The position numbers were made by a program, and so were the translations under genes. Under the pieces are notes generated by a model, which saw only the letters and a list, made by a program, of their open reading frames with translations, was not told the DNA's origin and searched no databases. This document shows positions 1 through 9,480 of a DNA stretch of 64,000 nucleotides, in pieces (positions within the stretch are counted from its first letter, which is position 1; the number at the start of each line of letters is the position of its first letter). Source of the stretch: Gracilariopsis chorda. Lineage: Eukaryota; Rhodophyta; Florideophyceae; Gracilariales; Gracilariaceae. The DNA is taken from assembly GCA_003194525.1 (NCBI GenBank), contig NBIV01000005.1, forward strand, positions 1 to 64,000. The letters are read 5' to 3'.

Positions 1-359
1 TGCGCAGAACACTCAGGCCGACGCTTTATCGCGGTTACCCACAAGTGGGGAAGCACTCCCAACGGAGGATGATGAAGTCCCATGCTTCATGCTATAGACA
101 CGGATGATCCGGAACATGCCGTCGAGCTAGGCCAGAAACCTGGGACGAGGATGCTGATTTTGACGAACTACTCGCATCGCGAGATAAATCTGAGAACCCG
201 TTACCGGGAAACTTTGTACCGGTATCACCGGAAGAAATGATCCGAGAACAATTCGGCGACCCATTCTGTACGATAATTCGTGCCCGTATCAACGGTGGTG
301 AAGATCTCCCTTTCGGGGTAAACGACAAAGGCTACCTCGTAAGAAAGGTCGAAGCCCGC

Positions 360-1100
360 CCACAGATTGTGGTACCACATTCCCTGCAATCGCGGGTGTT
401 ACATCTATCACACTACGCCCCCATTGGAGGTCACCCAGGTGGGAGGAAACTCTACCTAACCCTGCGAAGGGATTTCTATTGGCCCGCAATGGCGGTGGAT
501 TGCTACGCAACTGTGCGGTTTTGTAGCGAATGCGCGAAGAATCGCGTCAAGCTCCCGCAAAAATGCGAAGAAGATGAAACTATTTCCCGCAAGGGCGCCA
601 CTCGAGTTTATCGCAATTGATCTTCTCGGACCACTACTCACCACAAAACATGGAAACAAGTTTCTACTTGTCATCACCGACCGCTTTTCTAAGCTGGTAC
701 GGACTGTCCCTCTTCGGAGGATAACCGCTCTCACGGTGGCCCAGGCTCTGGTGACGCACTGGATTTTTGTCTACGGTCCCCCTGTGGAGGTGCTCTCCGA
801 CAACGGGAGGCAGTTCGTGAGCAAGTTCTTCCAGGATGTTTGTCGCATCCTGGATGTCAAGAACTTGTTCACGACTACCTACCACCCCAGTGTAATGGGC
901 AAGTTGAACGGTTTAACCGGACGTTACTCGCGGCGTTACGTTCCTACGTCGCTGACCACCCAACGAATTGGGATCTCTACGCTGATGCGGTAACCTACGC
1001 GTACAATACGCAGGTACACCGGACTACCGGATTTTCGCCATTCGAGTTAGTTCTATCTAGAACACCCCCGCCTGTGGCGCTGGAACCCCAAGCTACCTTG
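360..1100 (+). mobile_element. Integrase zinc-binding and catalytic-core region of the first element (fossil)
   Basis: Translation shows an H2C2-type zinc-binding region (two His, then Cys-x2-Cys around 400-530) followed by an RNase H-fold integrase core with IAIDLLGPL, SDNGRQF and GQVERFNRTL signatures and the gypsy-typical TGFSPFELVL stretch. These are standard Ty3/gypsy integrase landmarks. The region is not one open frame. It is part of the element spanning the start of the window. Confidence 0.85.
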
Positions 1101-2859
1101 GACAATTTCCCATCTGTGGGTATCTACCGGCAGCAATGGAAGCAATGGCTTTCCAAGCTGGTCCCCGCTGCGCGGAAGTCTATGGCACGGGCCCAAGCCG
1201 CTTACAAGCGGATTTTGACGCTCGCTTGCGAGGAAAACCGTCCCCGATTCGGGCAAATAACTACGTCTTCATCAGGAAGGAATACTACAACCCGGAACGG
1301 GAGAAGCGTCACAAACTCTCGCGTGTGGCGGATGGACCCTTCAAGGTGATCTCTGTTAACACCGACACTGTCGTGGTAGAGATGGGGGACACGCACGAAC
1401 GGATTTCCCGTGATCGTGTTGTCCTTGCCCCTCCTCCCTCGTCAGAGGTAGTCCTGGGTCCAGGCAACCCCGTTTCTACGGACTCCGCTACACCGGAACA
1501 ATCCGGGAGTACTAGACCTACGGTACTACCACACCCCAGCCGGGGACTCTCAGACCTACCGACTCTGTCGGACTCACCGGCTCAGCCGGGTAATTCGGGC
1601 CCCTCAGCGCCCGCCCCTACCACGTCTGCCCCACTGGCGCGCATTTATACCCGCCAGGCGGGGAATGTTATCCCTTATCCCGCCGCTCCGTCTAAGGAGG
1701 GGGAGGAGAACACTCGTTTTCGAGGAACGATATCACCGTCGCAACGGGAAACACAACGTAACATACGGAACACTGACCGTGGAGCACGGAGTATGTCACG
1801 CGACACTAATCCCCCGTTCCCGGGCAGTGCTGTGCAACAGGAACCAGACGCGCAGGCCCCGCAAAAGCGGCAAATACACCGTTTGTCACGGGAAAACGAG
1901 AAGCCTCACTCCAATACCGCAGCAGCGGAAAGGCAATCGCCCGATGCCTCGAACCCGCCGTTGGAGGAAGTCCCCGCGGAAGCGGTTCAATCAGGTCGAT
2001 CAGACCCGCGCCCTGCAGAGAAGGGGCGCCCAGATACGCCGGCCTCACAGGGGAATACCCACACCCCTCTTGGGGAAAAAGGCGGCCAAGCTGCAGTCGA
2101 AGCTTTAAGCCCTGGCTTGCAAGCACCGGAAACGCCTCCCGTCGTTGACGGAATGAAAGCCCCCGCTACGGGGAATAATTTGCGCCAACCCCCGCATCGC
2201 TGCGGCGAAGAACCGAGAAACTCGGGAATAACGCGCGCCATCGCACGCTCGAAACCGGTCGTACCGGACGCTGCTCCTCCTCACGGAGATGGTGCACTGC
2301 GCTCAGCGGCAATTCCCCTGAAAAGGGTGTCATCGGCACCTGCCCAGAACCCCCCAAAGGGGAATTTTGACCAAAATACCGGTGTACCGGAGTTAGCCCC
2401 AGGCAACCCGTCAGTAGCCGGGGACACCACGGCGTCGCCGGAACGTATGGTGCAGAGCGCTCGTGCGCCTGGCAGGGAGGCGGTTTGCCACCCAATCACC
2501 GTGTCGCACGGGACCCCCCAGGGGATTGTGGAAATGACGATCCCGCAGGAGCGGTCATCTTCCCGCAAACTCGCGGTTCGTGAGCTCAACCGCGAAGGCG
2601 GAGCCCAAGTCCCCCGACGACTGGCGGTTCGCCCGGCCTACCGTGAAGACGGGAACAACGACACCCCAATGGGGAATGACTTGCCGGGGAAAACCGTGAC
2701 ACCACACACCCTCTTGAGGGATATTTTCCCGCATGAGCAGTGGCCACTAGGACAGCGCACGGCAACGTCGGAGTTATCGCCGAACACCCTGCTAAGGGAC
2801 ATTATACCGCACAGCGGGCAGCCCTCGCAAGGGAGTACAACCACCACCCGGCACGGCCG

Positions 2860-3076
2860 GCAGGTCTACGAACGAGAGTTCGTAGTAGACCGACTTGTCG
2901 GACACACCTGGAACCAGGATGTTATTCTACAATACCGCGTCTGCTGGTACGGGTACGACCCCAGTGGGGATACGTGGGAGCCAATTGAACACCTCCCACG
3001 GTCGCAGGTTCTGCGATACCACCGTCAAACGGGAACTGCAGCCCCAGCCACGCTGGTTAATGCCCAAGTTGGGTAA
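2860..3076 (+). mobile_element. Chromodomain at the end of the first element's pol (fossil)
   Basis: The last 70 or so residues before the stop contain an aromatic-rich chromodomain core: YEREFVVDRLVG, then QYRVCWYGY and DTWEPIEHLP. Chromodomains on gypsy integrases are thought to steer insertion to particular chromatin. Before it lies an unusually long linker of roughly 480 residues rich in Pro, Ser, Arg and Glu, with a duplicated TLLRDI-type peptide near 2707-2810. Confidence 0.8.
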
Positions 3077-3267
3077 CGTTGCCGCGCGAGCGGAGAGCGA
3101 AAGGAAAGGATAACAAGGCAAAGTCCGTCGAAGACGGGGAACTCAACCGAGAAGCACCGTTCTAAACGGGAAAGTTTATTCAAGGGAGCAGCTAGCTCCC
3201 CACAATACTACACTACACTAACTGGCATAGCCAGGGAAAGAAGAACCAGGAAACTGGACCAGAGGTT

Positions 3268-5054
3268 TCACTCACCCCCATCGTCCGGGGCGTAACCACC
3301 AGCGAGGCGGTAGGCCAACGCGTCCGCCATGGTGGTGACATCCCCCGATACCTCGGCAGCGCTAAGACCGGCACCCCGGAGGAAACGTGCGATGATTTCG
3401 TTTTCATTCGCCGTCACCCCGCTGGGGATTGAAGGTCCGGCACTTGCCGCCGAAGGGTCAGCAGCCGGCTCGGCCGGAGATGCCCCCTCTGGGAAAGCTT
3501 CCGCGCTAGCGCCGGGTTCCTCTACGTCCATCTCCCCGGGTTCTTCCGGTTCGTTATCGACCATTGGGTCATCCCCGCCGTATGCGCGGTAGTAGTCGTC
3601 GGAATCGACGTACCCCACCGGGTGGTCTTCCGGCACATTCCGGGGCGTATCGCGAAGCTTGCGCGCCTCCTCGGAGGAAATTTCCCGGAACTCCCAGGGG
3701 TCGAAGTAGATAAAATCCCCCGCAAGGGCGGTGTTTCTACCGAGTCCCGGACCACCGGTGTTACCGCTACCGCCATCCAGACGACCGCTTTGCTCCAGCG
3801 GGACCTCACTCCAGCTAACGCTGTCGATGTACCCAAGTAATTGGAGGACCTCTTCATTGTTGGCCTGGCCCCCAAGGGGGATGCGAAGATCCAGGTTTCG
3901 GATCGCTGCCGCACACGCGGTTGAAGGAACCAGAGACGATACTGGTCGTACGCCTCGTTGAGGATATAAGCCGCACTGCGGGCCGCCCACTCCGTAACCA
4001 CTACGGACCACAACCCCGACCGGGGATCCTGCATGAGCAGCGAACCGAGGTACGTAAGTACCGGCGGGAGTTCTATGTAGCACCCCCGGCAGGCTTCATG
4101 GAAGCGCCACCACTCGGGGAGTGCTACATACCGACCTAGTCGGTGAGGCGGCGCAATCCGCTCTATCTCCACGTTCTGATACGGGATAAAATACCCGAAT
4201 CGGGATCGCCAACGCCGCTCGTAGCGGATGAAGTTTTGGAGAAAGTTGGACCGGTATTGCCGGGGAAGGTACCTGAACTCCGCCCGAATAATCGGTCGCT
4301 CCCAGCAAAGGGCCTCTTGCCGCGCTGCGGGGAAATTCCTCCAAGCGAGGGTCTCGAGGCGGAACAGGTTCTCGCCGTACCCAATCTCCCCGCGAGTGTG
4401 GAAGTAGCTAACGTCGAAGCCAAACTCCGGTGGGACCGGTACATCGAATGGAGCCCGGCTCTGCCGTTGATACGCCATGCGCGTCAGCGCGGTCTGTGCC
4501 GCAGTGACGGTCTCGCCCGAGTTTCTTCGGAGGTGGTGACGCGGAATCGCAATCCGGTGACGCCAATCCCACGATGTGGTGACTGCTCTGGGCAGATCCC
4601 CCGGAAGGGTGTCTGAACCATCCGCATAAGCGGTGACCAATCCCTCATTGAGGACGGCGACCGGGTGAAACCACGGGGCAAGGCGCAGGCGCGACGCGTG
4701 ATTCAGATTCATCGGGTTGAGCCCCACCAGGGTGTTGTAAGTTGGCCAGTTGGACACCGGAGTGGTTCCGGAGGACACCACCGAAGGTGGTAGTGCGAAG
4801 GGATGGTCGGCTGCCGCAGCCATATTCCCCGGTTGTACCGGATTTCGATCGCCCTGATGCAGGGGAACTGACCGGAAACCGGTGGTGTATCGCCCGAGAA
4901 GTCTCGGCGGTTGGCTGTGGTTGTTGATATTGTTGTCGTCGTTCATTTTTCCCTTTTGGAGGGTGGCTGTTGTTGTCGTTTGTGTGCTTGATGACTCTGG
5001 TGCAGAGGGATTTACCGGAGAACCGGAGACAAAGCACGCGCTTTTATCACCCAT
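3268..5054 (-). mobile_element. Antisense open region between pol and the 3' LTR (fossil)
   Basis: A large open region runs on the opposite strand from pol, between the chromodomain and the purine tract. Its product is Trp-, Tyr- and Arg-rich (for example WRNFPAARQEALCWERP) with an acidic tail, and I do not recognise it. It is not a single open frame in this copy. Some plant Ty3/gypsy elements, such as Grande and Retand, are known to carry antisense genes in this position, so an accessory gene of the element is the favoured reading. An unrelated host gene is possible but less likely, because the same hairpin-rich composition continues through it. Confidence 0.55.
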
Positions 5055-5098
5055 TTTCGTCTGGGAATCCTCCGCCTCCGCGGTCGTTTTCCCGTCTT

Positions 5099-5110
5099 AA
5101 GGGGGGGGAT
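5099..5110 (+). promoter_or_regulatory. Candidate polypurine tract
   Basis: A run of AA followed by eight G lies just after the antisense region and immediately before a TG dinucleotide that could open the 3' LTR. Polypurine tracts in this position prime plus-strand synthesis in LTR elements. Confidence 0.5.
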
Positions 5111-5111
5111 A

Positions 5112-5909
5112 TGAAGTGCAACGCCCTCAGGGAGGGATTCTGGGTACTTGAACGCTTTCCCGATATTATCGGTTGTGTAGTGTGTATATGAACTACGCCC
5201 CACAATGGTGGGTATGGACACGTGGGACACGGTTTTGGATCAGTTGGCGGTTGGCCACAGTAGTGGATGTTGCCACGGAATGTGGAGTATTTTAGTTAAT
5301 TTTATTTATTATTTTCACACCCATTTCTGGGAAGCTAGTACTTAGTGCGACGGCGCACTGCGGTCGCACCAGTAAACCTTCCCCAACAAGGGACCCCAAC
5401 CTGGGGAATTGGCTCTGAGCTTTACCGCCTCCGCGTGTTCTCAACTCCTCCTTGGAGGGAAGCACCGTAGTGTACGGAAGTTCACCCCCCTTGCACATCT
5501 AAAGGAGACCCATCATTGGGAGTACTAATTGTTCCAATCATATTGGTGTTTCGCCCTGTATAGGGAGTCCTGTCCACCGGCATTGCCGTATCTGCTCGTC
5601 GCTCTCGCGACCCACTTCGTCCTTCCTCTTTCCCCTTTTTAGGGTAGCACCTCCCGCTATCCGCGGCCCTCGTGTGCGCATCCGCTCACACACCCCCACT
5701 TACGTGGAAACATACCTCTACTGAGGATCACACCCCGCTCACGCGGATACCGATTCTTCGCCTTCACCTCCCTGCGCGAGTCGCGACAGGTGTCCCTGGT
5801 CTTACAAACCGGCTTCGCCGTGACACCTCTGGGAGGGCTCTACCCAACTGGGTTCACCTCGTGAGAGGAAGATCCCGGACGTCTTTCGGTGTTTTTCCCC
5901 TTTGGGGCA
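5112..5909 (+). repeat. Candidate 3' LTR of the first element
   Basis: About 800 bp without a coding frame, beginning TG after the purine tract and ending CA near 5908 where integrase sequence of another element resumes. It contains an AT-rich stretch at about 5288-5318 that could be a core promoter. The partner LTR is outside the window, so the ends are inferred. The hairpin pattern described for the whole element continues throughout. Confidence 0.45.
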
Positions 5910-5929
5910 TTGCATCACACATACTACGC

Positions 5930-7121
5930 AAACATTGCGCGCTTCTTGTGTGGTCTGCCTACAGATGAGACTGATGCACGTCTCCGCCAAGCAATCCGAC
6001 GAAATGCGAAGAAATTCCTGGTCTGGGAAGGAAAATTGTTCAGAAGGATGCCAAACGCACTGCGAGTTGTTCCTGTTATTGGTCGGCGACAGATCAATAT
6101 CAAGTCATTTCATGATGAGATTGGACACTGGGATTTGAAGACTACAAGGAAGTTCATCACTGAGAGATACTGGTGGCCCACTATGCACGAAGATATCGGC
6201 AACTACGTCAAGAGTTGTGACGAATGCCAGAGACTCGCACCACTACCAAGGTATTACAGCAACCTTCGGACTCCCATTTACTCTCTCTTTGACGTCTTGT
6301 CGATTGATTTTGCAGGTCCTCTTCCGACTACCGAATCCAGAAACCGTTTCATTCTGGTTTGTGTTGAGAATTTGACTGGTTGGCCACTTTCCGTAGCGAC
6401 AAAATGGTCTACGTCACAGGAGGTCATAGACTTCGTGAGAAAAGAGATCATTGCCGTGTTTGGTTTCCCTCGTATCGTGGTGTCGGACAATGCTACATGC
6501 TTCACTTCTAAGTCGCTCGTCTCATTCATGGAGGACCATGGTATCAAATGGAAAACGGTCTTGGCGTACGCCCCCATGTCCAATGGCCGAGCTGAAAGGA
6601 TGGTTGGTACTCTGGAAAGAGCAATAGGAAAGAAAGCTCTGGATAATCGGTCAAGTTGGGACGGACACCTGCCTTCGGTTCTGTACGGATACCGGCGCAG
6701 ACATCTTGCCAGTGGGATCTCTCCGTTCGAGTTGCTTTACGGCGTGAAACCACGTATGACCTCCGATGAAGGTGGTGTCGTGGCACGAGTCGGGGACTCC
6801 TCCGACCGGTTCCGCTCAGTGGAGCTGCTCGCATCAAGGAATCATAGAGCTAAACGTTCTGCTCTGAGGCCTTTGAAGGAAGTCGATGCAGTCTCCATTA
6901 CGAAGTTCGAAGTCGGTGATCTGGTCCTTGTGGCTCGTGGAAAGGCCCTGAACACTACCGTGAAATGGCCTGCTTTTTCCTCTAAGTACTTTGGTCCATG
7001 TCGTGTGGTGAGGGCTCACCATCCAAGGTACACGTTGGTTTCTCCAGACAACCGGTACACTCGCCATGGAATACACGCCCGTCGTTTGAAGAAGTATATT
7101 GCGCGCCCGATGGAAGGTTAG
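5930..7121 (+). mobile_element. Integrase of the second Ty3/gypsy element
   Basis: The open region encodes an upstream linker (ANIARFLCGLP), an H2C2 zinc-binding module ending CDECQRL, and an integrase core with SIDFAGPLP, VSDNATCF and GRAERMVGTLERA. A C-terminal GPY-like segment (KYFGPCRVVRAHHPRYTL) follows. No chromodomain follows. The core is uninterrupted in this copy. Its sequence is distinct from the integrase at 360-1100, so this is a separate lineage and not a duplicate. Confidence 0.85.
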
Positions 7122-7429
7122 GTTTTCAGGTTGCCGCGGCGTGGCAACCCTTGAGGTTGGGGTTGTGTCGGTCGCGAATGTTGCGGAATGTGCCAGACAT
7201 TGCTGGAATACACGTGTAGAATGTTCCAGTAGTGTCTAGCACATTGCACGCTTTGTTGGTCCAGCAAAGACTACAGTATTTTAGTGATGCTGGCGCAAAT
7301 TGTCGCTTTATTATTGGTTAGTGTGCAGCCCCAGAGGTCTCTAGAAGCCAATGGAGTAACCTAGACGCACACATGAGTAACTAGCAAGTAGAAATGCGTA
7401 TTTGGCTCGTTTGTAGTGCCTCTAAACAA

Positions 7430-7438
7430 TATAAAAAG
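7430..7438 (+). promoter_or_regulatory. TATA box in the candidate LTR of the second element
   Basis: TATAAAAAG, in the expected place for an LTR promoter downstream of an integrase gene. Confidence 0.45.
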
Positions 7439-7540
7439 AGATTCTGAGCTTCGGAATTCGGTCTGAACTCACCTTAACAATCGACCAACATCTAAGCCCC
7501 ACCCCCTATCAACCTTCAGCCACTTCAACTATCATCAACA

Positions 7541-7594
7541 ACCAGTGAGGCGTTCGCCACTGGATAAAGGGCTTCTAGTGAGGCGTGTGCCGCT
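7541..7594 (+). repeat. Two related hairpins in the leader-like region
   Basis: Two adjacent segments share an AGTGAGGCGT start and each folds on itself. The first has CCAGT/ACTGG outer arms with GGCG/CGCC inside; the second has CTAG outer arms with GGC/GCC inside. They lie about 110 and 145 bp after the TATA box, so they could be in the 5' leader RNA of the element. Confidence 0.4.
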
Positions 7595-8176
7595 AGTTGT
7601 CCAATAGGGTGGGGAAGTACCGTCGCTAAGACCGGTTAAAGCGCCTTAGGCGTGGACGGGAGACGGGTAGTGTGTACCAAAGGTGTTTCTGTCGTCTGTG
7701 AGCCCCACCGGAGCTTTGCCCGGATAACAGTGTCGGTCGAAAGACCTGGTGATTTCCGGACGGAAGTACTTGACGGGAAGCTATCCGCAGGCGACGTGCC
7801 GTGCAACCTTTCCTACAAAGGGCCAGCTTGGGTATAGAGTGAAAGCATATCCCGCTGTTAGTAGCTCTCCTCGGGAAGCCCTGTAAGGATTGTATGCACC
7901 TGCTTCTGGTTAGTGCAGAGGTAGGTAGGATGCAGAATCCACTTCACATCCGGAGTGTCTGACCGGAAGTCGAGGGTCTGACTCTTAGTGATCCTTGACA
8001 TAATTCTTGGGTTGCGCGCCGTTTCAACAAAGAAGTTAAGAAGTTTTATTTGGGGATTGAGCCTCTTGCTCTCCCTAGTGTTATTTTATTTCATCGAGTG
8101 GGTTTAGTTCTTTTGATCCCACTGTTTTCAACTTGTTTTGGGGCTTTTAGCTACGAAGAGCACCCTTTTGGCTTTT

Positions 8177-8280
8177 ATTATTACAACTTTTTGGCCCCCT
8201 GCGTCACCGTCTCGTGATGGCGCCCACAATTATTACAACTTTTTGGCCCCCTGCGTCACCGTCCCGTGATGGCGCCCACA
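8177..8280. repeat. 52-bp tandem duplication
   Basis: Two directly adjacent copies, 8177-8228 and 8229-8280, differ at one base (T versus C). Each ends with TGGCGCCCACA. The near identity indicates a recent duplication. Confidence 0.9.
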
Positions 8281-9480
8281 GGAATGTCGCTACTGCTGAG
8301 GTCTGGGAAAACTGTGAAACTGTGAATTCTCGGATCATCCCACTGTCTGTAAGATTTCTGAATTTGAATCCGTCGGGTGAGTCCCTCGAGACACCAAGTG
8401 TAAGTTACATGGGCAAGACGCGAGACCGAGCACAGGTAAATGGTCAGCTTCGTGAGGTAGCAACATTCGATAATCTCGAGCCGAACTGATATCGAAAGCC
8501 CCGCGATCGTCGTAACACGCGTGGCACCACGAATACTCAAAGATCAGAAGGAAGCAAGTTCTGAGAAGCTCGGTGATGACAAGGGACGTGGGGAGGGAAC
8601 TGAGACACAGATCGCTGAGGCGGAGGTTGAAGAAGACTATGTCAAAGAGGCTGAGGACGATGGAAAACGAGAAGCTTGGGGAATACTGAAAGAGAGGATG
8701 GAGAAGACGCTGTGAGAGTGCCGATTGTTGATGGAGCGGGCAATTCCCCGAATTGGAAACAGGTGTTTCCCGATAAGGAAGAACAATTCCATTTGAATCA
8801 CTCTGAATTGCGCGGCAGGTAGCGCAGCGCACACGCAACCCAGATGGAACGGTGCGCAGTAGAAATAGAATATAAAAGCCGACTCTCAGAGGAAGAACTC
8901 TGGGAGAAGGAGGAAACCTCAGTAGGACTTCTGAGGTCTTCGTGCCTGTTTAGTTTCCTTGCGAGAATACCACACACAGTCGATATTCGCCTGCGTAGCG
9001 TACCCGAGCAACACCGAGGAAGACGCTGTGAGGGATGCTGAGGAAGCCGCTGTGAGGGGTGCTGAGTAAGACGCTGTGAGAGAGGCTGAAGAGGAAACTG
9101 TGAGGGAGGCAGCGGAGCGCACTGTGGGAGAAGATACGGAGAACAATGATGTCCATGATGCTTACTACAGGGACGACGTTCAGGTGGCAAGATGTCTGAG
9201 TACGATTCATCGGACGATGAATCTTATCATCAATCTCACAAAAGCACATGTGATCTGACCGAGGAGAATTCCACCGAGGACACCGGGTCCAGAGGCTCAA
9301 ATAGCGAACAGGACACGCAAAGCATTCCACATATTGGTTTACTGTGTATTGCAGAAGTAGATCAGCTCCGACCGGTCAGAAATGGAAAACTGCTGCGTGT
9401 CAGTGATCATGTCATCGATGACGGCTGCGAGCGTATTGCTATATAACTCCCAGAAGCACCGAATCAGGTGATGGAGCCGC
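8281..9480. other. Degraded, formerly coding-like stretch
   Basis: Only short open frames are seen, up to 91 codons. On the + strand they are rich in Glu, Asp, Lys and Ala (for example EEDYVKEAEDDGKREA near 8625-8670), and a 24-bp array lies at 9016-9135. The pieces look like remains of an acidic, repeat-containing protein. I do not recognise it, and it may belong to a transposon or to a host gene. Confidence 0.4.
9016..9135 (+). repeat. Five-copy 24-bp tandem repeat
   Basis: Units at 9016, 9040, 9064, 9088 and 9112 share the core CTGTGAGGG and would encode the octapeptide E-E-x-A/T-V-R-x-A. A further partial unit occurs near 8699-8720. Divergence rises from the first to the fifth unit. The length is a multiple of three, as expected for a once-coding repeat. 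Confidence 0.85.

Larger units (their letters stand above)
1..5909 (+). mobile_element. Ty3/gypsy (chromovirus-type) LTR retroelement fossil, 3' part
   Basis: The window opens inside an LTR retroelement reading rightwards. Visible parts in order are an integrase zinc-binding region, an integrase core, a very long low-complexity linker, a chromodomain, an antisense open region, a purine tract and a candidate 3' LTR. Gag, protease and reverse transcriptase would lie left of the window. The integrase part is broken, with at least two breaks, so this copy is a fossil. A chromodomain after integrase is the hallmark of chromoviruses. The right edge, near 5909, abuts integrase sequence of a different element, suggesting a nested insertion. 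Age cannot be judged because the left LTR is not in view. Confidence 0.85.
1..5909. repeat. Dense array of short hairpins, often CC-N9-GG
   Basis: Short perfect inverted repeats recur throughout. Examples with 5-bp arms and a 3-nt loop: 171-183, 219-231, 360-372, 1577-1589, 3126-3138, 3465-3477, 4111-4123, 4131-4143, 4215-4227, 4427-4439, 4829-4841, 4871-4883, 5160-5172, 5394-5406, 5465-5477 and 5534-5546. 4777-4791 has 6-bp arms. Others have 4- or 2-nt loops (460-471, 2787-2798, 2822-2833, 2890-2901, 2907-2918, 5554-5565, 5598-5611), and 2866-2885 has 8-bp arms. Most begin CC and end GG. Stems differ in sequence, so this is not a dispersed repeat unit. Confidence 0.75.
7122..8176 (+). repeat. 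Noncoding 3' region and candidate LTR of the second element
   Basis: No convincing coding frame is present. A TATAAAAAG box lies at 7430-7438. The region ends at a 52-bp tandem duplication. Exact LTR ends are not determined because no second copy is in the window. Confidence 0.4.
5910..8280 (+). mobile_element. Second Ty3/gypsy LTR retroelement fossil, 3' part
   Basis: Integrase-coding sequence is followed by about 1.1 kb of noncoding DNA with LTR-like features. Codon usage and sequence texture differ from the first element and the hairpin field stops at the junction. Only the integrase end is present in the window. The remainder would lie left of the first element if that element inserted into it. 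The integrase part looks whole; the element as seen is truncated. Confidence 0.75.

Noticed and set aside
1-5909. CRISPR-like array as the explanation of the hairpin field
   Set aside because: The hairpins differ in sequence, have no regular spacing and lie in retroelement coding DNA of a eukaryote.
8218-8228. Primer-binding site starting TGGCGCC
   Set aside because: It follows an integrase end, where no primer-binding site is expected, and it lies within a tandem duplication.
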